A DNA stretch of 64,000 nt, from the NCBI GenBank assembly GCA_047626725.1, contig JBLHSG010000014.1, positions 48,723 to 112,722 of the forward strand, read 5' to 3'. The number at the start of each line of letters is the position of its first letter. Positions within the stretch are counted from its first letter, which is position 1. This document shows positions 14,863-24,824 of this stretch, one piece after another. The notes under the pieces are model-generated. The model was not told the DNA's origin. It made no database searches and worked only from the letters and a program-made list of their open reading frames with translations. The position numbers were made by a program, and so were the translations under genes. Origin of the DNA: Ascidiaceihabitans sp034111945. Lineage in GTDB: Bacteria > Pseudomonadota > Alphaproteobacteria > Rhodobacterales > Rhodobacteraceae.

Positions 14863-15870
14863 ATGGCTGCTGCAGCTGCCACAGGTCCAAACACTGCAAA
14901 AAGTGATAAGCCGCACGTTCCTGTTTTGCTGCGCCCGTTGCTGGCCGCTGTCGCCCCTGTGTCCGGGCGTTGGCTGGACGGCACGTTCGGGGCAGGCGGG
15001 TACACGCGCGGTTTGCTTGAGGCGGGCGCCGATCACGTCATGGGCGTTGATCGTGATCCGCTCGCGTTTGAAATGGCGGCCCCATGGGTCAGCGATTTTG
15101 GCGATAAAATCACCCTCCAAGAGGGCGTGTTTTCGAAAATGGATGAATACGCACAGGACTTGGACGGCATCGTTCTGGACCTTGGCGTGTCGTCTATGCA
15201 GCTTGATCTGGCCGAACGCGGATTTTCGTTCATGCGCGACGGGCCACTGGACATGCGCATGTCCCAAGACGGGCCATCTGCCGCAGATATCGTGAACAAC
15301 GCGGACGAAGCATCAATCGCCAACATCCTGTTTCACTACGGCGAGGAACGCGCATCGCGCCGCATTGCCAAGGCGATCTTGCGCGAACGCGAAATGGAAC
15401 CAATCACGACGACCTTGCGTTTGGCAGGGATCATCGAGGGCTGTTTGCCACGTTCAAAACCCGGTCAATCGCACCCTGCGACCCGCAGTTTTCAAGCAAT
15501 CCGCATCGAGGTGAACAATGAATACGGTGAACTGTTCGAGGGACTGATGGCCGCCGAACGTGCGCTAAAGCCCGGTGGGCAATTGGCAGTTGTGACGTTC
15601 CATTCGGTCGAGGATCGCATGGTCAAACGCTTTTTAACCGCGCGGTCCGGCAAGGCAGGCAACGCCAACCGTTATGCGCCTTTGATCGAAGCAGAACCCG
15701 TCCAATTTACCGTGAAATCACGCAAGGCCATCGGGCCGGACGATCAGGAATTGGCGGAAAATCCGCGCTCACGTAGTGCAAAATTGCGCGTCGCCACACG
15801 CACAGACGCCCCCTCAGGCGAGATCGACGCAAAGACCATCGGCATGCCGGTGGCGAACAGGGCAAAGTAG
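14863..15870 (+). CDS. rsmH: 16S rRNA (cytosine-1402-N4)-methyltransferase
   Basis: This 335-residue class I SAM methyltransferase (MraW) has the family start HVPVLLRPLLAAV, the SAM motif LDGTFGAGGYTRGLLEAG, the substrate motif LDLGVSSMQLDLAERGFSFM and the C-terminal VTFHSVEDRMVKRFL. It methylates N4 of C1402 in the 16S decoding centre. The ATG at 14863 has AAGGATAA upstream. It is the second gene of the dcw operon; ftsL follows after six bases. Confidence 0.97.
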   Translation: MAAAAATGPNTAKSDKPHVPVLLRPLLAAVAPVSGRWLDGTFGAGGYTRGLLEAGADHVMGVDRDPLAFEMAAPWVSDFGDKITLQEGVFSKMDEYAQDLDGIVLDLGVSSMQLDLAERGFSFMRDGPLDMRMSQDGPSAADIVNNADEASIANILFHYGEERASRRIAKAILREREMEPITTTLRLAGIIEGCLPRSKPGQSHPATRSFQAIRIEVNNEYGELFEGLMAAERALKPGGQLAVVTFHSVEDRMVKRFLTARSGKAGNANRYAPLIEAEPVQFTVKSRKAIGPDDQELAENPRSRSAKLRVATRTDAPSGEIDAKTIGMPVANRAK

Positions 15871-15876
15871 GGTAAC

Positions 15877-16230
15877 ATGCGGACGGTATTGTATATTTTA
15901 ACAGTGTTGGCGGTCGTAGCGCTGGCGTTTTGGGCCTACCGCGAAAACTATGCGACCCAGCAAACCCTGAACGAAGCTGACGAATTGCGCCGTGACATTC
16001 GCGCCGGGCACTCACGCTTGTCTGTCCTCAAGGCCGAGTGGGCGTATTTGAACCGCCCCGACCGTTTGCGCGATTTGGCAGACATCAATTTTGACCGCCT
16101 TGGCCTGTTGCCGTTGACCCCTGAACAGTTCGGGTTGATCAATCAGGTCGCGTACCCGTCCGAACCAGAATTGCCGATCCTGAACCCTGTCGACGTGTTC
16201 AGCGACGAACAAGCGGGAGACAGACCATGA
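15877..16230 (+). CDS. ftsL: Cell division protein FtsL
   Basis: The 117-residue bitopic protein has one N-terminal membrane segment (VLYILTVLAVVALAFWAYRE) and a periplasmic coiled coil (about residues 28-65) with regularly spaced Leu and Ala residues. The C-terminal half is Pro-rich. FtsL joins FtsB and FtsQ to activate FtsI/FtsW. Identification rests on topology, length and position between rsmH and ftsI, as sequence conservation in FtsL is low. Its stop overlaps the ftsI ATG (ATGA). Confidence 0.88.
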   Translation: MRTVLYILTVLAVVALAFWAYRENYATQQTLNEADELRRDIRAGHSRLSVLKAEWAYLNRPDRLRDLADINFDRLGLLPLTPEQFGLINQVAYPSEPELPILNPVDVFSDEQAGDRP

Positions 16231-18014
16231 TCCGCACCCCTCTGCGCCCGTTGGCCCGTATTCTGGATGCACGCGAAAAAGGTGAAAACCCGGACGCGAT
16301 CGAAAAAGAAAACAAACGTCTGCGCCATGAACAAATGCAAGCCCGCGCGCGTAATCGCGCCGAGGGGCGTTTGCTGGTTTTGGGCCTGTTCTTTTTCTGC
16401 GCTTTTGCCGTTGTTGGCGGACGTATGGGCATGCTTGCGACCTCTGATCCGGTTGAACCGCGCTCGGCCGCGGCGGGCAGTGCGATCAGTGCCGCGCGCG
16501 CTGATATCGTTGATCGTCACGGCAATCTTTTGGCGACAAATTTCGAAACTCACGCGCTGTACGCGCAGCCCAAGCAGTTGATTGATCCGGCCCGCGCCGC
16601 TGATGAATTGATCAAGGTGTTTCCTGATCTTGATCACGCCCGTTTGATGAAAGATTTCACAGGTACCCGTAAGTTCTTGTGGATCAAAAAGAAAATCAGC
16701 CCTGAACAGATGCAGGCTGTGCATGAAATCGGCGATCCGGGCCTGTTGTTTGGCCCACGCGACATGCGTTTGTATCCCAACGGCACGCTGGCGGCCCACG
16801 TTATGGGCGGCGCGTCGTTTGGCAAAGAAGGCGTTAGTGCTGCCGAAGTGATCGGTGTGGCAGGCGTCGAGAAATACTTTGACGACTATCTGCGTGATCC
16901 TGCAAACGGCAACACGCCGCTGCAATTGTCGCTTGATCTGACAGTTCAGGCGGCTGCCGAACGTGTGTTGCAAGGCGGCATGAAATTGATGAACGCCAAA
17001 GGTGCGACATCGGTTTTGATGGACGTTCACACCGGCGAAGTTATCAGCGTTGTGTCCTTGCCCAGCTTTGATCCCAACAACCGTCCGCGCCCGATTACCG
17101 AAGGCGACCGTGGGGATGACCCGCTGTTCAACCGCTCGGTTCAGGGGGTGTACGAACTGGGATCCGTGTTCAAGATTTTCACCGCAGCCCAAGCCGTTGA
17201 TTTGGGTATCGTCAGCCCATCGACGATGATTGACACCAAAGGACCGATGAAAGTTGGCGGGTTCAAAATCGGTGAATTCCGCAATAAAAACTACGGCACG
17301 CTCAGTGTAACAGACATCATTATGAAATCGTCCAACCGTGGGACGGGCCGTTTGGTTTTGAAAATCGGCATCAAAAAGCAAAAAGAATTCCTCGACAGTA
17401 TGGGCTTTTTTGAGGCCACGCCATTCGAGATCGTTGAGGCGGCACAAGGCAAACCGTTGCTGCCAAAACGCTGGACAGACCTAAGTGCGGTGACAATTTC
17501 TTATGGCCACGGCCTGTCGTCATCGCCGATGCATTTGGCCGCGGGTTACGCTGCAATCGCCAACGGTGGGCGTGTGGTACATCCGACAATTTTGAAACAA
17601 GCCGGCCCAACCTATGGCCCGCGTGTGATGAGCGAAAGTTCAGCCCGTGCCGCCCGTGGAATGCTGCGCAAAGTCGTGTCGCAAGGCACCGCCAGCTTTG
17701 GCGAAGTCACCGGATACGCGGTGGGCGGCAAAACCGGAACAGCCGATAAACCAAAACCATCGGGCGGATATTACGACAAAAAAGTCATCGCGACATTTGC
17801 CAGCATGTTCCCCGCGCATGACCCGAAATATGTGCTGATCGTAACGTTGGACGAACCGGTCGAAACATCGGGTGACAAACCGCGCCGCACTGCCGGTTGG
17901 ACAGCCGTGCCTGTGGCCGCCGAAATGATCCGCCGCGTCGCACCGCTGTTGGGCATGCGACCAACCGTTGAACCCGCCACTTTGGCTGATATAACCCTGA
18001 CCAGCAGTAACTAA
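16227..18014 (+). CDS. ftsI: Septal peptidoglycan transpeptidase FtsI (PBP3, class B)
   Basis: The 595-residue protein has a basic cytoplasmic tail, one membrane segment (LLVLGLFFFCAFAVVGGRMG, about residues 49-68), a pedestal domain and a transpeptidase domain. The active-site motifs are all present: SVFK with the nucleophile Ser near residue 313, SSN in KSSNRGT, and KTG in GGKTGTADKP. It crosslinks peptidoglycan at the septum with FtsW as glycosyltransferase. It overlaps ftsL by four bases; murE starts 18 bases downstream. Confidence 0.97.
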   Translation: MIRTPLRPLARILDAREKGENPDAIEKENKRLRHEQMQARARNRAEGRLLVLGLFFFCAFAVVGGRMGMLATSDPVEPRSAAAGSAISAARADIVDRHGNLLATNFETHALYAQPKQLIDPARAADELIKVFPDLDHARLMKDFTGTRKFLWIKKKISPEQMQAVHEIGDPGLLFGPRDMRLYPNGTLAAHVMGGASFGKEGVSAAEVIGVAGVEKYFDDYLRDPANGNTPLQLSLDLTVQAAAERVLQGGMKLMNAKGATSVLMDVHTGEVISVVSLPSFDPNNRPRPITEGDRGDDPLFNRSVQGVYELGSVFKIFTAAQAVDLGIVSPSTMIDTKGPMKVGGFKIGEFRNKNYGTLSVTDIIMKSSNRGTGRLVLKIGIKKQKEFLDSMGFFEATPFEIVEAAQGKPLLPKRWTDLSAVTISYGHGLSSSPMHLAAGYAAIANGGRVVHPTILKQAGPTYGPRVMSESSARAARGMLRKVVSQGTASFGEVTGYAVGGKTGTADKPKPSGGYYDKKVIATFASMFPAHDPKYVLIVTLDEPVETSGDKPRRTAGWTAVPVAAEMIRRVAPLLGMRPTVEPATLADITLTSSN

Positions 18015-18032
18015 GCCGCAAAGGCAGACACG

Positions 18033-19520
18033 ATGGTCACCTCCCCTTTGAAAACATTGAACGAACTGGGTTTGATGGCAACATCAGGCGCGAATCCTAC
18101 GCTGTCATCGCTGGTTGTGGACAGCCGTCAGCTCACCAAGGGATGCCTGTTTGCAGCGATGCCCGGTGTCAAAACCCATGGCGCAAATTTTGTGGATGCG
18201 GCCCTGTCACAAGGCGCTGTGGCCATTTTAACCGATGCAAAAGGCGCGCAGATCGCCGGTGACGCCATCAAATCCGCCGGTGCTGCATTGATCGTGTCCG
18301 ACAACCCGCGCGAGGCATTGGCCCGCGCCGCCGCCTTGTGGTTCGGGGCCCAGCCCAAGACGATGATCGCGGTCACAGGCACCAATGGCAAAACGTCTGT
18401 GTCGACGTTTGTACGGCAAATCTGGACCGAATTGGAACTGGCTGCTGTGAACCTTGGCACCACCGGTGTTGAGGGCGCATGGAGCGCGCCATTGGCCCAC
18501 ACGACGCCAGAACCGATCACGCTACACCGTACGCTGGCGAATGCTGCGCACAACGGAATTACCCACGCCGCGATGGAGGCATCCTCGCATGGGTTAGACC
18601 AGCGCCGCCTTGATGGTGTGTCGCTGACGGCCGCCGGATTTACCAACTTCACCCAAGACCACCTTGATTATCACGAGACCTTTGAGGCGTATTTTGCCGC
18701 CAAAGCCCGTTTGTTTATTGATGTGCTTAGCCCTGATGGCATTGCCGTGATCAACATCGATGATCCCAAGGGCGAAGACATGGCGCAGCTGGCCGCCGAT
18801 CATGCCCACGATATTTTGCGCGTTGGTCGTAGTGACGCGGCTGACATTCGCCTGAGTGCGCAACGCTATGATGCAACGGGGCAGGACCTGCGTTTTGAAT
18901 TTATGGGCAAAGCCTATCAAACGCGTCTGAATTTATTGGGTGGTTTTCAGGCTGACAACGTGATGCTGGCCGCTGGGCTGGTCATTGCCTGTGGGGCCGA
19001 CCCTGCGCATGTTTTTGATACGCTGGAACACTTGGTGACCGTACGGGGGCGAATGGAACTGGCGGCAACCCGCGACAATGGGGCGGCTGTGTTTGTTGAT
19101 TACGCCCACACGCCGGACGCTGTGAAAACCGCACTGTCGGCCATGCGTCCGCATGTGATGGGCCGCTTGGTTGCGATTGTCGGGGCCGGTGGTGACCGCG
19201 ATGCCACAAAACGCCCGCTGATGGGGCAGGCGGCGGCTGAAAATGCCGATGTGGTTTTTGTGACCGATGACAACCCGCGATCCGAAGACCCGGCAACCAT
19301 TCGCGCCGCCGTGTTGGCAGGTTGCCCTGATGCGACCGAAGTTGGTGATCGCGCCGAGGCAATCTTGCGGGCAATTGACAGGTTGGGTGCGGGCGACGCG
19401 CTGTTGATCGCAGGCAAAGGTCATGAAACCGGACAAACGGTTGGCGATGATGTTTTGCCGTTTGACGATGTGGAACAAGCAAGCGTGGCTGTGGCCGCTT
19501 TGGAAGGACGACTGGCATGA
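18033..19520 (+). CDS. murE: UDP-MurNAc-L-Ala-D-Glu:meso-diaminopimelate ligase
   Basis: This 495-residue Mur ligase has the P-loop GTNGKTSVSTFV and MEASSHGLDQRRLDGV in the central domain. In the C-terminal domain the specificity motif DNPRSEDP is the DNPR form that recognises meso-diaminopimelate rather than Lys. It adds the third residue of the stem peptide in the cytoplasm. murF overlaps its stop by four bases (ATGA). Confidence 0.97.
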   Translation: MVTSPLKTLNELGLMATSGANPTLSSLVVDSRQLTKGCLFAAMPGVKTHGANFVDAALSQGAVAILTDAKGAQIAGDAIKSAGAALIVSDNPREALARAAALWFGAQPKTMIAVTGTNGKTSVSTFVRQIWTELELAAVNLGTTGVEGAWSAPLAHTTPEPITLHRTLANAAHNGITHAAMEASSHGLDQRRLDGVSLTAAGFTNFTQDHLDYHETFEAYFAAKARLFIDVLSPDGIAVINIDDPKGEDMAQLAADHAHDILRVGRSDAADIRLSAQRYDATGQDLRFEFMGKAYQTRLNLLGGFQADNVMLAAGLVIACGADPAHVFDTLEHLVTVRGRMELAATRDNGAAVFVDYAHTPDAVKTALSAMRPHVMGRLVAIVGAGGDRDATKRPLMGQAAAENADVVFVTDDNPRSEDPATIRAAVLAGCPDATEVGDRAEAILRAIDRLGAGDALLIAGKGHETGQTVGDDVLPFDDVEQASVAVAALEGRLA

Positions 19521-20953
19521 TGAGCCCCCTTTGGACCGCCGCACAGGCCGCCGCCGCAACGGGCGGGCGCACAACATCAGATTGGGTCGCGAACGGCGTT
19601 TCTATCGACACGCGCACGATCGAAGTTGGTGATCTGTTTGTGGCATTGCAGGCTGAACGGGACGGCCATGATTTTGTGGCGCAGGCGTTGGAAAAAGGCG
19701 CAAGTGCTGCGCTGGTTTCGCACATCCCTGACGGGCTGGACGACAGCGTGCCCTTGTTGATCGTCGATGATGTCTTGAGCGCTTTGGAAGCCTTGGGAGT
19801 TGCGGCGCGGGCCCGCACGGAAGCCCGTGTGGTGGCTGTGACCGGCAGTGTTGGCAAAACGTCGACAAAGGAAATGTTGCGTGCAATGTTGTCGGACCAG
19901 GGGCGCACGCACGCATCTGTCGCCAGCTACAACAACCACTGGGGCGTGCCGTTAACTTTGGCGCGGATGCCTGTGGATACCGAATATGCGGTGATTGAAA
20001 TTGGCATGAATCACCCTGGTGAAATCGGGCCATTGTCCAAACTGGCCCGCCCGCATGTGGCGATGATCACAAACGTAGCCGCCGTGCATTTCGAGGCATT
20101 CGAGAACGTCGAAGGCATCGCGGTTGAGAAGGCGTCGATTATCGATGGCCTAGAATATGCCGGCACTGCAATCCTGAACAACGACGTGGAAACGGCAGCC
20201 ATTTTGCAAGCCAAGGCGCATGATGCAAAGCGGCGCGATGTCGGATTTGGCGAACACGGCTTTGACTATGTTTTAAAAGACATCCAGATCATCGGTGACA
20301 CGACAATTGTGCAAGCCGAAGCGTTTGAGCAGCCATTGTTGTTCAAAATCGCCACGGCGGGGCGGCATTTCGCGATGAACGGTTTGGGGGCATTGGCGGC
20401 GTGCGAGGCGCTTGGCGCTGACTTGGCTTTGGCCGTTGCATCACTGGGCCGTTGGTCACCTTTCGAGGGGCGCGGCGCGCGCGAAACGATTGTGTTGGAC
20501 CCCGTTGAAACCCATCTGACGCTGGAACTGATCGACGACAGTTACAACGCGAACCCCACGTCGATGGCCGCATCGATCGAAGTTCTGGCTGCCGCGCAAA
20601 CCACTGATAACACAGGGCGCGTGAGCAAAGGGCGGCGCATTGCCTACCTTGGTGATATGAAAGAATTGGGCCCGGATACCGTCGCGTTGCATGCCAGCAT
20701 GGCGCATCTGGACCACACAAAACACCTTGATACCATCCACTGCGTTGGCCCGTTGATGCGTGCGATGTATGACGCATTGCCCGAACCCCAGCGTGGCCGT
20801 TGGCATGAAACCAGCGCGGAAATGGTGCAAGGTTTGCGCAACGATCTGGATGCGGGCGACGTGGTGTTGGCCAAGGGCTCCAATTCGATGAAATTGGGCC
20901 TTGTCGTTGACGCGATCCGCAAAATGGGCCATCCCCAAGATGAAGCGACTTAA
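19517..20953 (+). CDS. murF: UDP-MurNAc-tripeptide:D-alanyl-D-alanine ligase
   Basis: This 478-residue Mur ligase has the P-loop TGSVGKTSTKEMLRAM, the EIGMNHPGEI motif in the central domain and DSYNANPTSMAASIEVLA in the C-terminal domain, typical of MurF. It attaches D-Ala-D-Ala, made by the Ddl encoded downstream, to the UDP-MurNAc-tripeptide. Two consecutive ATG codons start the gene; the first overlaps the murE stop. Confidence 0.97.
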   Translation: MMSPLWTAAQAAAATGGRTTSDWVANGVSIDTRTIEVGDLFVALQAERDGHDFVAQALEKGASAALVSHIPDGLDDSVPLLIVDDVLSALEALGVAARARTEARVVAVTGSVGKTSTKEMLRAMLSDQGRTHASVASYNNHWGVPLTLARMPVDTEYAVIEIGMNHPGEIGPLSKLARPHVAMITNVAAVHFEAFENVEGIAVEKASIIDGLEYAGTAILNNDVETAAILQAKAHDAKRRDVGFGEHGFDYVLKDIQIIGDTTIVQAEAFEQPLLFKIATAGRHFAMNGLGALAACEALGADLALAVASLGRWSPFEGRGARETIVLDPVETHLTLELIDDSYNANPTSMAASIEVLAAAQTTDNTGRVSKGRRIAYLGDMKELGPDTVALHASMAHLDHTKHLDTIHCVGPLMRAMYDALPEPQRGRWHETSAEMVQGLRNDLDAGDVVLAKGSNSMKLGLVVDAIRKMGHPQDEAT

Positions 20954-20981
20954 CACAAGATCATGAGTGAGGGAGGGCGCG

Positions 20982-22052
20982 ATGCTCTATTGGCTGTCAG
21001 AATACGACGCGTTCAACCTGTTTCGGTACATCACCGTGCGTGCGGGTGGTGCGTTTATGACCGCGCTGTTCTTTGGGTTCCTCTTTGGCCAACCCCTTAT
21101 TAACGTGCTGCGCCGCCGCCAAGGCAAAGGTCAGCCGATCCGCGAGGACGGCCCCGAAGGTCACTTTGCCAAAGCAGGCACACCGACGATGGGTGGCTTG
21201 TTGATCGTGGGTGCATTGTTGACGTCGACGTTGTTGTGGGCGCGCTGGGACAACCCTTTTATCTGGATCATTTTGTTCGTGACCGTGTCTTTTGCGGCAA
21301 TTGGTTTTGCCGATGATTACGCCAAAGTGTCCAAGCAAACGACGGCAGGTGTGTCGGGCAAAGTCAGGCTGCTGCTGGGCTTTTTGATTGCTGGCATCGC
21401 GGCCTATTTCGCGGCCGCGGCCCACCCTGCAGATCTGCAAAATCAACTGGCCTTGCCGGTGTTCAAGGACGTGCTGATCAACCTTGGTGTGCTGTTCATT
21501 CCGTTCTCGATCATCGTGATTGTGGGGGCGGCAAACGCCGTCAACCTGACCGATGGTTTGGACGGCCTTGCGATTATGCCGGTGATGATCGCCGCCTCGA
21601 CGTTGGGCATCATTGCCTACGCTGTCGGGCGCGTGGATTTCACCGAATATCTTGACGTGCATTATGTGCCGGGTACCGGTGAAATTCTGGTGTTTACCGC
21701 AGGAATTGCGGGCGGCGGCCTTGGGTTTTTGTGGTACAATGCGCCCCCCGCGGCCGTGTTTATGGGCGACACTGGCTCGTTGGCTTTGGGCGGTGCGCTG
21801 GGTGCCATTGCGGTGTCGACAAAGCACGAATTGGTGCTGGCCATCGTCGGCGGTTTGTTCGTCGTCGAGGCCCTGTCGGTGATCATTCAGGTCCTGTATT
21901 TCAAAAAGACCGGCAAGCGCGTTTTCTTGATGGCCCCGATCCATCACCACTACGAGAAAAAGGGCTGGGCCGAACCACAGATCGTGATCCGGTTCTGGAT
22001 CATCTCGTTGATCTTGGCGCTGATCGGTTTGGCGACGCTTAAGGTCCGGTAG
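20982..22052 (+). CDS. mraY: Phospho-MurNAc-pentapeptide transferase MraY
   Basis: This 356-residue polytopic membrane enzyme has about ten membrane segments. Catalytic loops are clear: GTPTMGGLLIV, the Asp pair GFADDYAKVSK, the NLTDGLDGLA loop, FMGDTGSLALGG and the HxH-type APIHHHYEKKGW. It transfers phospho-MurNAc-pentapeptide to undecaprenyl phosphate, making lipid I. The ATG at 20982 has GGGAGGG upstream. Confidence 0.98.
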   Translation: MLYWLSEYDAFNLFRYITVRAGGAFMTALFFGFLFGQPLINVLRRRQGKGQPIREDGPEGHFAKAGTPTMGGLLIVGALLTSTLLWARWDNPFIWIILFVTVSFAAIGFADDYAKVSKQTTAGVSGKVRLLLGFLIAGIAAYFAAAAHPADLQNQLALPVFKDVLINLGVLFIPFSIIVIVGAANAVNLTDGLDGLAIMPVMIAASTLGIIAYAVGRVDFTEYLDVHYVPGTGEILVFTAGIAGGGLGFLWYNAPPAAVFMGDTGSLALGGALGAIAVSTKHELVLAIVGGLFVVEALSVIIQVLYFKKTGKRVFLMAPIHHHYEKKGWAEPQIVIRFWIISLILALIGLATLKVR

Positions 22053-22143
22053 TGCGGTCGTGATGCCTGTCGATACTACGATTTACACAGGTGGCAAAGC
22101 TGCGGTTTTTGCCATCTCGTCTGGACGTAAATAGGAACATAAA

Positions 22144-23538
22144 ATGATACCAGTTCAAGGCGTAACAGGCCAAACGATCGCTGTGCTCGGGCTTGGGCGG
22201 TCTGGCCTTTCCGCGGCATTGGCGCTGCGCACGGGTGACGCGACGCCGATCTGTTGGGACGATAATGAAACCGCACGCTTGGCCGCCGAAGCCGAAGGGC
22301 TGACGTGTCGTGACCTAAAAAAACAGGGCGCATTCGACGGTATCACGCGCCTGATCGTGTCCCCGGGCATTCCGCATTTGTACCCCACGCCTAATCCTGT
22401 GGTCGCCGCAGCACTGAAGGCGGGCGTGCCTGTCGACAATGACATCGGCCTGTTTTTCCAGTCTTTTGCCACGCCGGAATGGAGCAGCTTTGACACCACG
22501 CCGCGTGTGATTGCGGTGACCGGATCAAACGGAAAATCGACAACGTCGGCGCTGATCCACCACATTTTGACCCACGCGCAACGTCCGTGCCAATTGGCCG
22601 GTAACATCGGGCGCGGCGTGTTGGATATTGACCCTGCCATCGACGGCGAAGTCGTGGTTTTGGAACTGTCGAGCTATCAAACAGAACTTGCGCGCAGCCT
22701 AACGCCGGACGTCGCTGTTTTCACCAACTTGTCGCCAGATCACTTGGATCGCCACGCTGGTATGGGCGGGTATTTTGCCGCCAAACGCCGCCTGTTTTCC
22801 GAAGGGGGTCCAGACCGCGCCGTGGTGGGTGTGGACGAATACGAAGGCCAGTTTTTGGCAAACCAACTCAGCGAAGGCGCGGTCGATGATCGTGTGATCC
22901 GCGTGTCGGTCGAAGAAAAACTGACAGGCCCTGGATGGCAAGTTTTTGCGCGCAAAGGGTTCCTGAGCGAATACCGCAAAGGCCGTCAGGCAGGGTCGAT
23001 TGACCTGCGCGCGATTGCCGGTTTACCTGGTGCGCACAACCACCAAAACGCCTGCGCGGCCTACGCCGCATGTCGTGCACTGGGCATCGCCCCCAAGGTT
23101 ATCGAGGCCGCGTTTCACAGTTTTGGCGGCTTGCCACACCGCAGCCAAACCATCGCCGAAGCAGATGGCGTGCGCTATGTAAACGACAGCAAGGCGACCA
23201 ATGTCGACAGCGCGGCAAAGGCATTACAAGCGTTCAAAAATATCCGCTGGATCTGTGGTGGATTGCAAAAAGACGGCGGATTGGACCCGTTGAACGCCGT
23301 CGCCGATCAGGTCAAAAAGGCCTATGTGATTGGCCGCGAGGCTGCGCAGTTTGCCATGCAGCTCACCTGCGAAACCCAAGTGTGCACGACAATGGAGGAC
23401 GCGGTTGCGGCGGCCATGGCGGATGCGGTTGACGGCGATGTTGTGCTGCTGGCCCCTGCGGCCGCCAGCTTTGATCAATACGACAGTTTCGAGCGGCGCG
23501 GTGAGGATTTTGCAGCGCAGGTTAACGCACGCCTTTAG
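22144..23538 (+). CDS. murD: UDP-MurNAc-L-alanine:D-glutamate ligase
   Basis: This 464-residue Mur ligase begins with a Rossmann-like UDP domain (VLGLGRSGLSAALAL). The P-loop is VTGSNGKSTTSAL, then NLSPDHLDRHAGMGGYFAAK, and the C-terminal HRSQTIAEADGVRYVNDSKA with ATN, typical of MurD. It adds D-Glu to UDP-MurNAc-L-Ala. The 91-bp gap from mraY has no strong terminator, so it is probably in the same unit. Its 3' end overlaps the stop of the convergent flavoprotein gene by four bases. Confidence 0.97.
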   Translation: MIPVQGVTGQTIAVLGLGRSGLSAALALRTGDATPICWDDNETARLAAEAEGLTCRDLKKQGAFDGITRLIVSPGIPHLYPTPNPVVAAALKAGVPVDNDIGLFFQSFATPEWSSFDTTPRVIAVTGSNGKSTTSALIHHILTHAQRPCQLAGNIGRGVLDIDPAIDGEVVVLELSSYQTELARSLTPDVAVFTNLSPDHLDRHAGMGGYFAAKRRLFSEGGPDRAVVGVDEYEGQFLANQLSEGAVDDRVIRVSVEEKLTGPGWQVFARKGFLSEYRKGRQAGSIDLRAIAGLPGAHNHQNACAAYAACRALGIAPKVIEAAFHSFGGLPHRSQTIAEADGVRYVNDSKATNVDSAAKALQAFKNIRWICGGLQKDGGLDPLNAVADQVKKAYVIGREAAQFAMQLTCETQVCTTMEDAVAAAMADAVDGDVVLLAPAAASFDQYDSFERRGEDFAAQVNARL

Positions 23539-24710
23539 GCGTTCAAATGACGTGCGGTTGCCATCGCGGATGACCATGCCCACTGAAAATTGTAACCGCC
23601 CAACCAGCCGGTGACATCGACCGCTTCGCCGATGAAAAACAGACCCATTTGAGTTTTGCATTCCATCGTTTTTGATGACAGCGCGTCGGTGTCGATGCCG
23701 CCCAATGTGACCTCGGCTGTGCGGTACCCTTCGGTGCCGCCGGGGGTCAGGGACCAGTTTTGCAAATGGGTGATGATTTCGGTCAACCGCGCATCTGACT
23801 GGTCGGCCAAGTTGCCGGTCAGGTCGATGTCTTTGGCGATAAAATCAACCAATTTCGAGGGCAGGTGGCGCGCCAATTCAGTCGTCAGATTTTTGCGCCC
23901 TTGGGCCTGACGTTGCGTGCGCAGTTTTTCAAACAACGTGTTGTCCGGTTCGATGTTCAGCGTGACGGTTTCGCCGTCGGCCCAATAGCTTGACGCTTGC
24001 AAAATTGCAGGGCCTGACAGGCCACGATGGGTGAACAAGATCGCCTCGTCAAAGGTGGTGTTTTGGGCCGTCACGCGTGCGGGCGTTGCGACACCGGCAA
24101 GGGGCACAAACCGGTCTTCGGGAAAGGTGAATGGCACCAGGGCAGCGCGCGTGTCGGTCATCGGGATGTCGAATTGGCGCGCAACATCATAGGCAAAACC
24201 GGTCGCGCCCATTTTAGGAATGGATTTACCACCCGTCGCAATTACGACGTTTTTCGCCTGAACTTGGATTTGACCATTCGGGCCCTTGAGGGTCGCCTGA
24301 TAACCGGTCGGCGTTTGTTCAATATCCTGCACAGATGTCAGCAAATGCAGCTGCACGCCGGCTTTTTCCATCAAATCGCGTAACATCGCGACGATTTGCT
24401 TGGCCGACACATCACAGAACAATTGGCCCAGCGTTTTTTCGTGCCAAGCAATCTCATACCTGTCCATCAGCTCGACAAAATCCCACTGCGTGTAGCGCGC
24501 CAGTGCAGATTTCGCGAAATGTTGATTTTGCGACAAAAACGCGTGCGGACCACACTGCATGTTGGTGAAATTACAGCGTCCACCGCCACTGATCCGGATT
24601 TTTTCGCCCGGCGTTTTGGCATGATCCACGATCAGCACCCGGCCACCCGCGTAGGCGGCACACATCATACCGGCAGCACCGGCGCCTATGATCAACGTAT
24701 CAACTTGCAT
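23535..24710 (-). CDS. BaiN/HI0933/YhiN-family flavoprotein (NAD(P)/FAD-dependent oxidoreductase)
   Basis: This 391-residue protein has the FAD-binding start DTLIIGAGAAGMMCAAYAGG, the family motif KIRISGGGRCNFTN near residue 40, VIATGGKSIPKMGATG in the middle and a C-terminal FFIGEAVDVTGWLGGYNFQW. The family includes proteins of unknown physiological substrate. Start MQVDTLII at 24710; the open frame continues upstream to 24830. It points against the dcw genes and separates murD from ftsW. Confidence 0.92.
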   Translation of the reverse strand: MQVDTLIIGAGAAGMMCAAYAGGRVLIVDHAKTPGEKIRISGGGRCNFTNMQCGPHAFLSQNQHFAKSALARYTQWDFVELMDRYEIAWHEKTLGQLFCDVSAKQIVAMLRDLMEKAGVQLHLLTSVQDIEQTPTGYQATLKGPNGQIQVQAKNVVIATGGKSIPKMGATGFAYDVARQFDIPMTDTRAALVPFTFPEDRFVPLAGVATPARVTAQNTTFDEAILFTHRGLSGPAILQASSYWADGETVTLNIEPDNTLFEKLRTQRQAQGRKNLTTELARHLPSKLVDFIAKDIDLTGNLADQSDARLTEIITHLQNWSLTPGGTEGYRTAEVTLGGIDTDALSSKTMECKTQMGLFFIGEAVDVTGWLGGYNFQWAWSSAMATARHLNA

Positions 24711-24824
24711 GAGGTGGGGATTGCCTGACCGATGCCGCGTCGTCAAGCAGAGGTCGTCAAGCAGGGGTTGCGAAACACGATTTCCAACGGCAAAGTTGTG
24801 AAACACATTTCGAAAGGTCACACC

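Noticed and set aside
16143..17447. 434-codon minus-strand open frame
   Set aside because: It lies over ftsL and ftsI, which have clear family motifs in another frame, and shows none itself. It is a codon-bias shadow.
20997..21950. 317-codon minus-strand open frame
   Set aside because: It is antisense to mraY and His/Gln-rich in the way expected of shadow frames.
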